From positions 29,883,501-29,947,500 of the forward strand of contig CM038043.1 of NCBI GenBank assembly GCA_021397845.1: a stretch of 64,000 nucleotides of DNA, given 5' to 3'. The notes under the pieces were generated by a model, which ran no database searches, was not told where the DNA came from, and worked only from the letters and a program-made list of their open reading frames with translations. This DNA comes from Areca catechu (Eukaryota > Streptophyta > Magnoliopsida > Arecales > Arecaceae). Below, in pieces: positions 21,051 through 32,761 of this stretch. Every line of letters begins with the position of its first letter. Position 1 is the first letter of the stretch. A program made the translations under genes and the position numbers.

Positions 21051-22209
21051 CAGTTGCTTGCTATTTTGATTAACCAATTTAAGAGAGACTTGAATTGGTT
21101 TAAGTCTAGGTTAAGATAGCATTTATCAGGTTTTATCCTGATTTATTTAAACTTGTAATGCCACTTGGATTAGAGTCCAAGTTGGCATGGACTCTTGGGT
21201 GCAATATTGCATGTGCCAAGGAAGAGTGGGCGCAGAAAGGACCAAGAGTCCTTCTGCAGATGAATAACTTTGGCTGATTCATCTGGGACTCTCTTGGCAC
21301 ATATCCCCATGCCCCTTAGGATTGTTTTTGATCGGTCAACATGTTCTGAATTGGCATGAAAAGGGAATGAGTGCATGAAGAGATGCGTCTCTTTATTTGG
21401 CGCACAGCCTGATGCAGTATCCTTCTGCTATTAGGACTCTTCAAATCCTCTGATGTTTGGAGATTGAAGAGGTCCCTATTAGCTTCCCAGAGACCGGTAC
21501 GTGCCATGTGGTAAGTGACAAATCATCCAGGAATGGGAATTGATGCTGATATGCGCTTTGGTGAATGATAAGACATACTAGATATGATTTTTCAAGCCAG
21601 ATAATTTCTCTTCGGTCTTGAAAAACCATATCTGATAACATATTGGGAGGACATGTCACACGCCCCTCTTAAAACTATAGATAGGGGCGGTGATATGAGT
21701 TTCAGATATTTGATTCCACTGTAAAGTTATTCTAAAAGCTTTTGTTCTCCCTCCCTCCTCCTTTAAGACAAACCTTGTCTCTTTAAGACAAAATTGTTCT
21801 TACTAGGACAAGTCTTAGAATTTAAGACATAAGCCTAGAGTGTTCTAGAGGAGGGCAATACCAAATCCAAAAGTGGTTTTGGAAAGCTTTCAGAGTACCC
21901 TACAAAAGGATATGGTGTCCTTCAAAGGTCAAAGTCCAGAAGACTATCAAGAACAATCCTAATCAAGCAAGCAACTAAAGAAGGAATTCTTCCTTGGTTC
22001 AATTCTCATGTGGATCACCATTGGAGGGCTTACACGTGTGACCCTTATGGAAATAAGTGGAAAACAGCATTTCGAGTATGTTTCTTGTACTTCATTTATG
22101 ATTCATTAGTTGATAATGTCTAAGGGGATCCGGGAATTAGGATTTCTTCTAGCCAGTTATGGTTTTCATGCTTGAGTTTTTGTTTTATAATTTACTTTCG
22201 CATGTAACA
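21051..22209 (+). repeat. Copia1 3' LTR, second part
   Basis: Bases 21051-21055 are the duplicated target of element B. From 21056 the Copia1 LTR continues to a probable end at CATGTAACA (22201-22209). With the first part the LTR is about 2.4 kb. The end is inferred from a terminal CA and a change in base composition; no duplication is available to confirm it. There is no gene. Confidence 0.6.
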
Positions 22210-22620
22210 TGATGACCTAAGCTCCTAGAAATTCCCATCGCCTCCTCCTCCAGTGGGAGCGCTGTCCCCCTCCAGGGGTGTCCGCTCTTCCCCCCGCTCG
22301 ACCTGTAAAATAGAGAAGACCTAGGCTGGGGATTCCGATGAGGACACTCCTATGACCAAGTCAATGGGACGATCGAGGGGAATAGAAAAACTCTGAGATG
22401 GAGAGCTTTGGAGACTTTCTTGCCTCAAGGGGTGGCATGATAAAGATATTCAAATAATATAAAGAACAAGATAATGATGCCTGAATGGCAGAAAGAAGGA
22501 ATGGAGAGCGGGTAGCTGGGAGGTTCTCTGGCCGACTCCTTGGCCACTAAGCTCTCGGGGGGCTTGCTCACATGCCTCTCCCCACTCCTCCTATGTCTTC
22601 CTCTAACCTTTCTTACCATG
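22210..22620. other. Block E, part 1: GC-richer sequence of uncertain origin
   Basis: The minus strand has short similarities to the Tat LTR at 58143-58827 (GGAGTGTCC; a CAGGTCGA motif). It may be an old Tat-type LTR end in minus orientation, but no primer site is visible. Copia2 interrupts it at 22621. No gene is supported. Confidence 0.35.
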
Positions 22621-24927
22621 TGTTGGGAATTGTCCCAAAGCCAATTGCATAGGCTGTAGGAGGTTGTGCTTAGTATTGTAATTTATTTATGAATTAATAA
22701 TTTTTATTTTGGGAGCTCATCATATTATTCATTTCCCTGTAATGAACTCTTTTTATAGGATGAAGTCCTTAGGACTACACTGACTTCGATATAGAGAGAA
22801 TATATCGAGTGGTCCTTTAAAAAGGTTCACAACCAATGGATACATTATATAGGACGGCAATGTATCAAGTGTAGTTTGTTGTGGTTCACATCATTTGGTT
22901 GTCCTCTTGACCAAAGGAGTGTGGTGACACTGATGTGATCTGCAAGTGGGATATGTGACAACTCATTGAACGTGACTCCGTGGAGCTCCTTTCTGCTAAA
23001 TGATTGCTCACGATTGGATATGGGTATATGTGTCCCTCCGACCTGAGGTCACCATGGTAGCTTGCAAGCAACTCACTATGCTTTGGTGCTAGACTACTCA
23101 GAATTCTAATCGGTGACAGAAGGTTTTTGGGTATAGGCAAGTACTTGTGGAGCAGTGGTGGACCAAGATGGAATTGACCTGTCCAAATTATTTGGATTGA
23201 ATGTCTCGCAGTGTCTCAATTTAGCAAATCCTCGATTGGGATAGTCCTAGTGAGGAGTCACTGGACTTGAGAGGTTGAGACATGTTGTGGATTGACTCAG
23301 TTAGGGTTGACAGTCTAACCCTAGGTCATCTTGAGCATTGGAGGTCAAAGGGATGAATTATACGGTTACCATGTGCCAGAGGTTCGATAGATTGCTCTCG
23401 CATCTTCAGCCTATCTGGATGCCGGGACCCATTGCTAGATGGTATCTTGTGCTGATACTGGAAGTGTTCCAGTGCTACCATTTAGGTTCGAACCTCTGAG
23501 GTCACACATCATAGAGGATTTCTTCTTGATCTGGGAGTCGATCAATGTTTGAGAATTATTTTGGTATTAAGGTCAACGGTCTAATTGAGCACACATTGGA
23601 TTTTTTGTAGTCAACCTGGTTTGATTTGGATCGACCAGGATTAGTTTGGGTCAACTTGGAATTATTCCTGGTAGACCAGGACTGGAACCAGTTTTTCTTA
23701 TTAATGGGTTTTGGTAAGACTGGAGTTTGCTAAACCAGTTTTTGGTTTAATGAACCATTTTAAACAAAGGCTATTTCACACAGTATTTTATCCAAACATT
23801 GTTTGCTCTCGGTTGCCAAGTTTTCTATTTGAATGAGGTTTATTTTATATGGAAATGGTCTCACGGTATTCTCTCCCTATTTCTACATGGTGTTTTATTC
23901 TTCCCCTGCCCTTTTTCTCTTGTGTTTCTACTGTTTGGATGTGATAAGATCAATTGAAGTTTGAATACTTGGGATATCATATTAGGATGTCTTTTACACC
24001 GTGATATGAATATATCTCTCACGGTGAATACTTCCCCATGATTTTCCTACCTGCTTCGATCCTTGTTTCACGATGTTTTGGTTTGATCTGGTTTCCTCTC
24101 TTGATTATTTCCCTTTGCATTCATGGGTTTTCTCCTCCAAAGATTTATGTTGGTTGCTGGCCATGAGAAGTGAGAGAGGAAGTTGCAGTGCATAACAGAG
24201 AGGAAAAATGTGGCTTGCAGCAGGGAGAAAGGCCGTGGCTTGTGGCAGAGAGGAAGGCCGTGGGGCGTGTAAGAGGGGAAGAAGAACAGGGCATCCATTT
24301 TGAGAGGAGCAGAGAGCATCAATTATCATGTGTGAAAGAATTTTATGGGATGGGTTTTTTGAGTCTGAAATTGTTTTAGCATCCTGTGAAATCCTTACCT
24401 ATTCTTTGTTTCTCCATTGTGTGCTTTTGGTGGAGCAAAGGCGGTCTTGGAGAAGACCGTCCATGAAGATCTGATTGAGCTTTCCCTGCTTCACCTATCC
24501 GAGACCTATCTTTGATTCCTGGAGGACTAGCATCCATCCGGGAGTTGGATTAGTGATAGCCCGTGCGTGGATACTCTAGAGGGTGGACATTTGGACACCT
24601 CGAGAGATTGTATCGATTTCATCCAGATCTGATTTGCTATTAAAGGATTTTAACTAGCTGCTTCGATTTGCTGTTAAAGGAAGCTCTACAAGGTATGTCA
24701 TTTACTTTTTGTTATCCTGCATGTTTAGATCTAAAAATTTATCATATTATTTATAATTATTGCACTTGCCTGTACATGCCTGTAAATCTGTTTCATGCAT
24801 CATGTTTATATTAGATCCTGTGCATGAGTAGGTTTTTCCGTATGCATGTTTAAAATTTTAATTTTGCAATACCTACTCTCTAGTGTAGCATGCCTAGGGT
24901 AGGCATCCAATGCATTGGTTTCCATCA
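22621..24927 (+). repeat. 5' LTR of Copia2 (family D)
   Basis: It begins TGTTGGGAATTGT and ends TTTCCATCA just before the primer site. It matches 30460-32761 over its whole length. Small ORFs inside it in both directions are not supported. Confidence 0.92.
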
Positions 24928-24928
24928 G

Positions 24929-24940
24929 TGGTATCAGAGC
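24929..24940 (+). promoter_or_regulatory. Primer binding site of Copia2
   Basis: TGGTATCAGAGC, followed by CACAGG, lies one base after the 5' LTR; complementary to tRNA-iMet. Confidence 0.92.
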
Positions 24941-26507
24941 CACAGGTTCCTGTGTAGCATATCATGATTGCATATTGTTAGATATGTATCTAGATTAGGG
25001 ATTACTTTTAGGAACCTAGTTGAGACCTACACCATGGCCGTGTGTCAAGATTAATCAGGGTTTAAAACCCCTAATTTTTTGTGGCACAAGGTGGTTCGTC
25101 TGTTTTGGCCTTTTCAGAAGGATCCTTAAAGGAAACCTATGGTATTAAAAATATTTTAATCTTGATACATGATTATACATTGGCATGTCTAAAAGTTTAT
25201 GGCTTGCAATATTATAAATTGATATGATAGGACTAGATATGATGCATGAAAGATGTAAAATGGTTTTACATTAATTTAATTAAAAATGTTTTAATTAAAA
25301 GTTTACTTATAATCTAACAATTATGAATTGAAAGACTACTTAAATGACAAGCTAAATTAGGGTTTATGAAACCTAATGTCATTTGAATAAGCCATCCATG
25401 TTAATTGGGTCCATTTATTGGGTTAGACCTAAGCTTAGTTGAATTGGACTTAAGAGAACTAATCAAATATTGATTAAGGACCTTATCTTTAGTATCTATC
25501 TAATAGTTAGATGGGTTAGTCTATTCTTCTAAAATGGATCTTATTAGTGGCTCTATGGAAAGCCCGAGTTCTTAGGCTGGTCTAATCAAGTCTGGAAAAT
25601 TGATTAGTGTCTAGGCAGGTTTGGCATTTTTTATCATGGCTACATGAGGTTACCTTTTTCCTGGCCAACTTGGTTGGTGTCTAGGAAAGATGGTTAATGA
25701 CAGATACTCACCCATGATCTCACCTACCTGGCCAATCCGGTCAACCAGAACTGATTAGAAAAGCTTATTAATTCGAGTTAACTCATGTCACCCAAGTTGA
25801 TTAGTCTGTCTGATCTTTAGGTGCCCATGGACCAACTTATTGAATTTAATTCAACCCTCATGAGAATTGATTTGATCAGTGGGAGGTTGACCCATGTTTT
25901 TCTCTCTATTCTTCTGTTATAATTTAATTAAAATCCTCTAAAATTATTAGGTCTTGAAAAAGACTAAATCAATGAGTTCATGGTGTCTTAGCCTCCCTTT
26001 GAGTGGGTTCGTAATGAGTCCTTTAGCTTCGTGTACATCGGCAGTTCCAAAGAATGTGTGTGCATCCGGTTACTGGGATTACTCTCCCATAGATGATGGT
26101 TCAGTGCAACCTTCTTATTGATGATCAGGCCAAAGTCGGGCATGGTCATTCGTTAGCTGGAAGGATCGGATTTGTCATATTAATGGTTGGACCTAACCAG
26201 AAACCCATAATAGGAGGCCCCAAGGCTGATTGGGGGTTCTGTGGGGCAGAATTTATTACTGGAAGTTGCTTAGGGAAGCAATTGGTTAGAGAACCTATCT
26301 TTAGGCGCGTATGGGTGAGCTGGCCATAGTCACGCTCATACGTGGTCTATTGGATTTCAGTACCCACTATGAAATGATGATTTCACGGATTGGAGTTAGA
26401 GGCTCCCAATCTGAAAAAATTAGTGGGAGGGTCTTTAGACTAAAGTCCAAGTCTTTTTGTTTAATTGATTAATTCATATACTGATTTGGTCTTAATTTTC
26501 CTTTCAG
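24941..26507 (+). other. Long 5' leader of Copia2
   Basis: About 1.57 kb lies between primer site and gag with no supported ORF. It ends in a pyrimidine stretch plus CAG (TTTTCCTTTCAG, 26496-26507), which resembles a plant 3' splice site directly before the gag reading frame. Whether the leader is spliced cannot be judged from sequence alone. Confidence 0.6.
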
Positions 26508-27346
26508 ATATCTTCAAATCTTTCACTCTAGTCACTTCTCGATAGTGAGAAGTTAAAGGGTCCCAATTTTGATAGCTAGTATCAAAAATTAAGGATAGTC
26601 CTGGAGCATGAGCGGATCCTTTATGTGATAACGGATCTAGCACCTGAAATCCCTTTTGCCAATGCTCGGAGTTCGGTCAGGGACATTTATTTGAAGTGGG
26701 TTTCTGATCTGACTACTGTTTGATGCATAATGTTGGCAGCGATGAATGACGAGTTCAGTCACAAATTCGAGGAGGCCCAGCCAGACGAGATTCTTCAAAG
26801 GTTAAAGGAATCTTTCGGCATGCAAGACGATGTAGAACGGTACAAAGTATCTTGTGCCATCTACAATGCCATAATGAGGAATGCCAGTTCAGTTGCTGAT
26901 CATGTATTGTACATGATTGAGATGATCGAATGATTGAGCAAGCTTGGATGTCCCTTGCACGAGCAACTCGGCAAGGATGCGATCCTGAATTCTCTACCCT
27001 CCTCCTATCTTGACTTTCTCAATCATTATAGAATGAATAAGCCTGCAGTCAATTACCATGGTTTGATGGGGTTGCTGTAGACTTACAAAAAGGACCACCA
27101 ACTGAATACAGGGTTGGTGAATTTAGTGGGAGGTTTTAGAGGTCGTCGTCCCTTTAAGAAAGGGAAGAAGAAAGGTAAGGGAAAGAAGGTGCAGACTGCT
27201 CCTGGCCAAAGTCAGGCCAAGAAAGTGAAAGTTGATCAAACTAGTGTAGAGTGCTTCTATTGTAAGAAGCAGGGACACTGGAAGAGGAACTATCCTCTTT
27301 ATCAGGCATCCTTAGACCCGAACAGGCCAAGGAAGGGAAAGCAGTA
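26508..27346 (+). pseudogene. gag: Copia2 gag
   Basis: The reading frame begins at 26508 with ATA where a start codon is expected, then shows the copia gag N-terminus (SLSSLLDSEKLKGPNFDS). The UBN2-type capsid region follows (ILQRLKESFG near 26785; LGKDAILNSLPSSY near 26970). After a basic Lys/Gly-rich stretch comes the nucleocapsid knuckle CFYCKKQGHWKRNY near 27250, whose fourth ligand is Tyr and not Cys. In-frame stops lie near 26570, 26712, 26931 and 27078; some need only one C-to-T or G-to-A change from Trp, Arg or Gln. The knuckle change suggests loss of RNA binding even before truncation. Confidence 0.88.
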
Positions 27347-28806
27347 GAGTGCTGGACAAGGTATTTAAATGATAAAACCTTGTAATTTTTCTATTTGTGA
27401 CACTGCTAACTATGTATTGGATATTGGTATTCCTATTCATGTTAGTAATTCATTGCAAGGACTACAGGTTAGCAAGAGATTCAAGGATGGGGAAAAGTTC
27501 TTGAGCGTTGGAAATGGAAATCGTGTTCCAGTACTGGCGGTCGAAGTTCTGAGTCTTGTTTTTGAGTCTAGTACTGTCGAATTAGTTGACTATCATTATC
27601 ATCCTAGTTTTATTATGAGCATTATCTCTGTAGGCCTATTGGCCAATTGTGCTTATGAACTATCAATAAAAGGAGATTTTTGCCAAGTTATTGTGAATAA
27701 CTTTGTGATAATGAAAGATAAGTTAAATAATTGCATTTATGTTTTGGCATAGCTTGTTAATGTAATGTACATGTCTATCAAATGCCCAAGGATAGTCAGT
27801 GACCTGTATCTATGGCATTGTAGGCTAGTTCATGTTAACCAGAATAAGATAAACAAGTTACGAGGAGAAGGCCTCCTTGAGGTCAGTGATTCTAACTCAA
27901 TGCCCACTTATGAATCCTGTTTGCTTGGTAAAATGACCAAGTCACCTTTTACTGGAAAAGGTAAATGAGCTACAGAACTTCTGAGTCTCGTACACACTGA
28001 TGTATGCAGACCCATGACAGTGTATGCTAGAGGTGGATAAAGATATTTCATTATATTTATAGACGACCTTTCTAGGTATGGTTATGTCTTCTTAATAAGA
28101 CATAAATCTAAGTCATTTGAAATGTTCAAACGATATCATAATGAAGTGGAGAAACAAACTCGAAAACATATTAAAACCCTTCGATCTGATCGAGGCGGTG
28201 AATACCTATCCCATGATTTCATGACATATCTTAAGGAGAATGGGATTCTCTCTCAGTGGACTCCTCCAGGAACACCCTAGTTGAATGGTGTGTCCGAAAG
28301 GAGAAATCGAACCCTGTTAGACATGGTTCGATCCAGATAGGCTTTGCAACTCTGTCGCTATCCTTCTAGGGATATGCACTTGAGACAGCTTGTTACTTGT
28401 TGAATGATGTTCCGAGTAAGTCTGTTGTCTCCACCCCATATGAGTTATGGACTGGAAGTAAGCCCTCAATTACACACCTTTGGATCTGGGGTTGTCCGGC
28501 TTATGTAAAGCATTTAGACTCAGATAAACTTGGTCGTAGGTCTGATCGGTGCCTATTTATTGGGTACCCTAAGGAAACAAAAGGGTATTTCTTCTACTTA
28601 GAGGACGAACAGAAAGTGTTCGTTGATCTTAGGGCTATCTTTTTGGAAAAGGAGTTCCTTAGAGAAGGAACTGTAGCCTCTAAGATTGAACTTGGTGAAG
28701 TTCAACCAGTGGATGAACCTGCATACTCTAAGGACATTATAGAACCGACTATGATTGGATCACACCTGGAACCCATGAATAGGAGATCTGGTAGAATACC
28801 ACATTA
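27347..28806 (+). pseudogene. Copia2 protease and integrase
   Basis: The protease region shows YVLDIGIPIHVSNS near 27412. The catalytic Asp is kept, but the usual Asp-Thr/Ser-Gly has Ile in the middle. The GAG-pre-integrase zinc region follows (LWHCRL near 27810; YESCLLGKM near 27910). The integrase core has HTDVC near 27990, SDRGGEYLS near 28190 and NGVSERRNRTLLDMVRS near 28290, so the D-D-E residues are all visible. The C-terminal region has YELWTG, FIGYPKETKGY and EDEQKVFV (near 28440-28620). Stops occur near 27750, 27966, 28038 and 28278, with a frameshift near 28350. Confidence 0.88.
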
Positions 28807-30447
28807 ACAGGACAGATACTACGGTTTCTTGGTACGGGACGTGATCCTTTTGAGCTCGACGTGAACGATGAGGATCCGATCACCTATATGGATGCACTTC
28901 AGAGATCTGACTCTAAGGCGTGGCTTGGAGCCATGCAATCCGAGATGGAGTCCATGGAGATCAACAATGTATGGACATTGGTTGATCCACCTAAAGGGAT
29001 AAAATCCATTAGGTGCAAGTAGATTTTCAAGAGAAAAAGGGGCGCAGATGGAAAGGTAGAGACCTATGAAGCCCGTTTGGTTGCCAAGGGATATCATTAG
29101 TGATATAGTATCGATTATGATGAGACGTTCTCCCCTGTGACAATGCTTAAGTCCATTTGGATCATGCTTGCTTTGGCAGCACATTTTGACTATGAGATCT
29201 GGTAGATGGATGTCTGAACCACTTTCCTGAATGGGAAGCTAGATGAGGAGGTGTATATGATACAGCCTGAAGGATTCACATCCACAGACAAGTCAAAAGT
29301 GTGCAAATTACAAAGGTCCATTTATGGACTCAATCAAGCATCTCGAAGTTGGAACATGCGATTTGATAGGTGTATCAAATTGTATGGCTTTGTTAGGAAC
29401 GAAGAGGAACCCTGCATCTATAAGTAGGTTAATGGTTCTGTGATTATATTCCTGGTACTGTATGTTGATGACATTCTCTTAATCGAGAATGACATTGCAG
29501 CATTGCAAGGAATAAAGGTCTTGTTGTCATCTCAGTTCTCCATGAAGGACTTGGGTTAAGCATTTTTCATACTGGGTCTGAAGATCTATAGAGATAGATC
29601 TAAGAGGCTTCTGGGATTGTCCCAGTCTATGTATATTGAAATTATGCTGAAATGGTTTAGTATGGAAAATTCCAAGAAAGGCTATCTCCTGATAGGTTCT
29701 GGAATTACTCTTTCCAAGAAGGTTTGTGCAACAACTCCTAAAGAAAGAGAGTGCATGAGTAGAGTTCCTTATGCTTCAGCAGTGGGCTCTATCATGTATG
29801 CTATGACATGTACTAGACCAGACATGGCATATACACTAGGAGTGGTAAGCAGATACTAGTTTGACCCAGGTGAGGTGCAATGGAAGGTGGTTAAGACCAT
29901 CCTGAAGTATTTGAAAAATACTAAGGACCAATGGCTGATTTATGGAGAACCTGACTTGAAACTTGTGGGGTATACTGACTCCAGTTTCCACTCAGACAAA
30001 GATGATAGCAAGAGTGTGTCAGGGTTTGTGATTACGCTGAATGGTGGAGCGATATGTTGGAAGAGTTCCAAGTAGGCAATAGTTGCAGACTCGGTATGCG
30101 AAGCAGAGTACATTGAAGCATCAGATGCAGCAAAGGAAGCTGTGTGGTTGCGGATGTTCCTTAGAGAGCTAGGGGTGGCACCTTCCCTAGATGGTCCTAT
30201 TCCAGTGTATTGTGACAGCATAGGAGCCATTGCTTAAGCTAAGGAGCCAAAGTCTCATCACCACACCAAGCACATTCTGCGGTGCTATCACCTCGTGCGA
30301 GAGATCATGGAACGAGGCGACATCAATCTTATGAAGATCGATGGAAAGGAGAATATGGCCAACCCCTTCACTAAAGCCCTCGAAATCAAAGAGTTCAACT
30401 ATTGTAAAAGGGAAATGGATATTAGATACTATTCTGATTGGCTTTAG
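28807..30447 (+). pseudogene. Copia2 reverse transcriptase and RNase H
   Basis: RT starts with the YMDALQRSDSKAWLGAM block near 28890. It has ETFSPVTMLKS near 29125, a broken QMDV-type block near 29200 and catalytic YVDDILLIEND near 29463. The YASAVGSIMYAMTCTRPDM block is near 29770. RNase H shows SKSVSGFVITLNGG near 30010, CEAEYIEASDAAKEA near 30100 and ANPFTKAL near 30360, ending with the TAG at 30445-30447. More than ten in-frame stops interrupt it, mostly TAG at positions where Copia3 or the family has Trp, Gln or Arg. It is inactive. Confidence 0.9.
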
Positions 30448-30459
30448 TACAAGTGGGAG
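30448..30459 (+). promoter_or_regulatory. Copia2 polypurine tract
   Basis: ACAAGTGGGAG lies directly before the 3' LTR. Copia3 carries the same tract at 62082-62094 on the other strand. Confidence 0.75.
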
Positions 30460-32761
30460 TTGTGTCCCAAAGCCAATTGCCTAGGCTGTAGGCGGTTGTG
30501 CTCAGTATTGTAATTTGTATATGAATTAATAAAATTTTATTTTGGCAGCTCATCACATTATTGATTTCCCTGTAATGAACTCTTTTTATGTGATGAAGTC
30601 TTTAGGACTGCACTGACTTCAATATAGAGAGGATATATCTAGTGGTCCTTTAAGAAGTTTCACAACCTAAGGATACATTATACAAGACGGCAATGTATCA
30701 AGTGTAGGTTGTCGTGGTTCACATCGTTTGGTTATCCTCTTGACCAAAGGAGTGTGGTGACATTGATATGATTTGTAAGTGATATGTGTGACATCTCATT
30801 GAACGTGACTCCGTGGAGCTCCTTTCTGCCAAAGGATTGCTCGCGATTGGATATGGGTATATGTGTCCCTCCGACCTGAGGTCACCATGGTAGCTTGCAG
30901 GCAACTCCCTGTGCTTTGGTGCCGGACTACTGGATTTCTAATCCGGTGATGTAAGGTTTCTTGGTACATGCAAGTACTTGTGGAGCAGTGGTGGACCAAG
31001 ATGGAATTGACCTGCCCAAATTATTTGGATTGAATGTCTCGCAGTGTCTCAATTTAGCAAATCCTTGGCCAGGGTAGTCATAGTGAGGAGTCACTGGATT
31101 TGCGAGGTTGAGACATGTTGTGGATTGACTCAGTTAGGGTTGGCAGTCTAACCCTAGGTCATCTTCAGCATTAGAGGTCAAAGGGATGAATTATATGGTA
31201 ACCATATACTATAGGTTCGATAGATTGCTCTCGCATCTTCGACCTATCCGGATGCCAGGATCCATTGCTAAATGGTATCTTGTGCTGGTACTTGAAGTTT
31301 TCCGGTGCTACCATTTAGGTTCAAACCTATGAGGTCACATGCCATAGAGGATTTCTTCCTGATCCAGAAGCTGGTCAACGATTGAGAATCGTTTCGGTAT
31401 TAAGGTCAAACGATTTAACTGACCATACATTGAATTTTTTCTAGTCAACCTGGTCTGATTTGGATCGACCAGGATTGGTTTGGGTCAACCAGGAATTATT
31501 CCTGGTAGACCATGACTGGACCTGGTTTTTCTTATTAATGGGTTTTGGTTGGACCGAAGTTTATTGAACAGATTTTTGGTTTGATGAACCATTTTAAACA
31601 AAGGCTATTTTACATGGTATTTTATCCAGATGTTGTTTGCTCTCGATTGCCATGTTTTCCATTTTAATGTGTTTAATTTTATTTGGAAATGGTCTCACGG
31701 TATTCTCTCCCTGTTTCTACACGGTGTTTTATTCTTCCCCTGCTCTTTTTACCTTGTGTTTTTACCATGCGGATGTGATAAGATCGATTGAAGTTTGAAT
31801 GCTTGGGATATCAGATTAGGATGTCTTTTGCACTGTGATCTGAATATATCTCTCATGGTGATTTCTTCCCCATGATTTTCATACTTGCTTCGGTTCCTAT
31901 TTCACGATGTTTTGGTTTGATATGGTTTCCTCTCTCGGTTATTTCCCTTTGCCTTCACGGGTTTTCTCCTCCTAAGATTTATGTTGGTTGCTGGCCGTGA
32001 GAAGTGAGATAGGAAGTTAAAGTGCATGAGAGAGAGGAAAAATGTGGCTTGTGGCAGTGAGAAAGGCCATGGCTTGTGGTAGAGAGGAAGGCTATGGGGC
32101 GTGTAAGAGGGCAAGAAGAACAGGGCATTTGTTTTGAGAGGAGCAGAGAGCATCAATTACCGTGTGTGAAAGAATTTTATGGGACGGGTTTTTTGAGTCT
32201 AAAATTATTTTAGTGTCCCATGAAATCCTTCCCTATTCTTTGTTTCTCCATTGTGTGCTTTTGGTGGAGCAAAGGCGGTCTTGGAGAAGACCATCCATGA
32301 AGATCTGATTGAGCTTTCCTTGCTCCACCTATCCAAGACCTGTCTTTGATTCTCAGAGGACTAGCATCCATCCGGGAGTTGGATCAGCGAGAGCCTGTGC
32401 GTGGATACTCTAGAGGGTGGACATTTGGACACCTCGAGAGATTGCATCGATCTCTTCCAGATCTGAATTGCTGTTGAAGGAGTTCAACTAGCTACTTTGA
32501 TTTGCTGTTAAAGGAACCTCTACAAGGTATGTCATTTACTTTTTGTTATCTTGCATGTTTAGATCTAGAAATTTATCATATTATTTATAATTATTGCACT
32601 TGCCTATACATGCCTGTATATCTGTTTCATGCATCATGTTTATGTTAGATCCTATGCATGAGTAGGTTTTTCCGTATGCATGTTTAAATTTTTAATTTTG
32701 CAATACTTACTCCCTAGTGTAGCATGCTTAGGGTAGGCGTTCGATGCATTGGTTTCCATCA
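30460..32761 (+). repeat. 3' LTR of Copia2 (family D)
   Basis: It matches 22621-24927. The very start has lost about ten bases relative to the other D LTRs (TGTGTCCC directly after the tract), explainable by deletion between two TTG copies. It ends CCATCA at 32761. Confidence 0.9.

Larger units (their letters stand above)
1602..22209 (+). mobile_element. Copia1, old Ty1/copia element split by two later insertions
   Basis: Copia1 runs 1602-3143, 12154-14691 and 21056-22209. Its 5' LTR, gag and most of protease are absent from the window, cut off by the LTR at 47-1601. What remains is the protease-integrase linker, integrase, RT, RNase H and a long 3' LTR. The segments join exactly once chromovirus A and element B are removed, each with its duplicated 5-bp target. 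Many in-frame stops show that it is dead. Its linker at 1602-1700 resembles the end of the copia relic at 58833-60038, so those two belong to a related subfamily. Confidence 0.85.
22621..32761 (+). mobile_element. Copia2, complete but decayed Ty1/copia element (10.1 kb)
   Basis: LTRs of 2307 and 2302 bp flank a primer site, a long leader, gag, protease, integrase, RT and RNase H (the copia order) and a polypurine tract. The flanking 5-mers CCATG (22616-22620) and CCTTG (32762-32766) fit an aged duplication. Many in-frame stops show inactivity. Copia3 at the right edge and the LTR fragment at 51366-52572 belong to the same family. Confidence 0.92.

Noticed and set aside
22425..22619. 64-codon frame in block E part 1
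   Set aside because: Short, no domain, and cut by the Copia2 insertion at its start.
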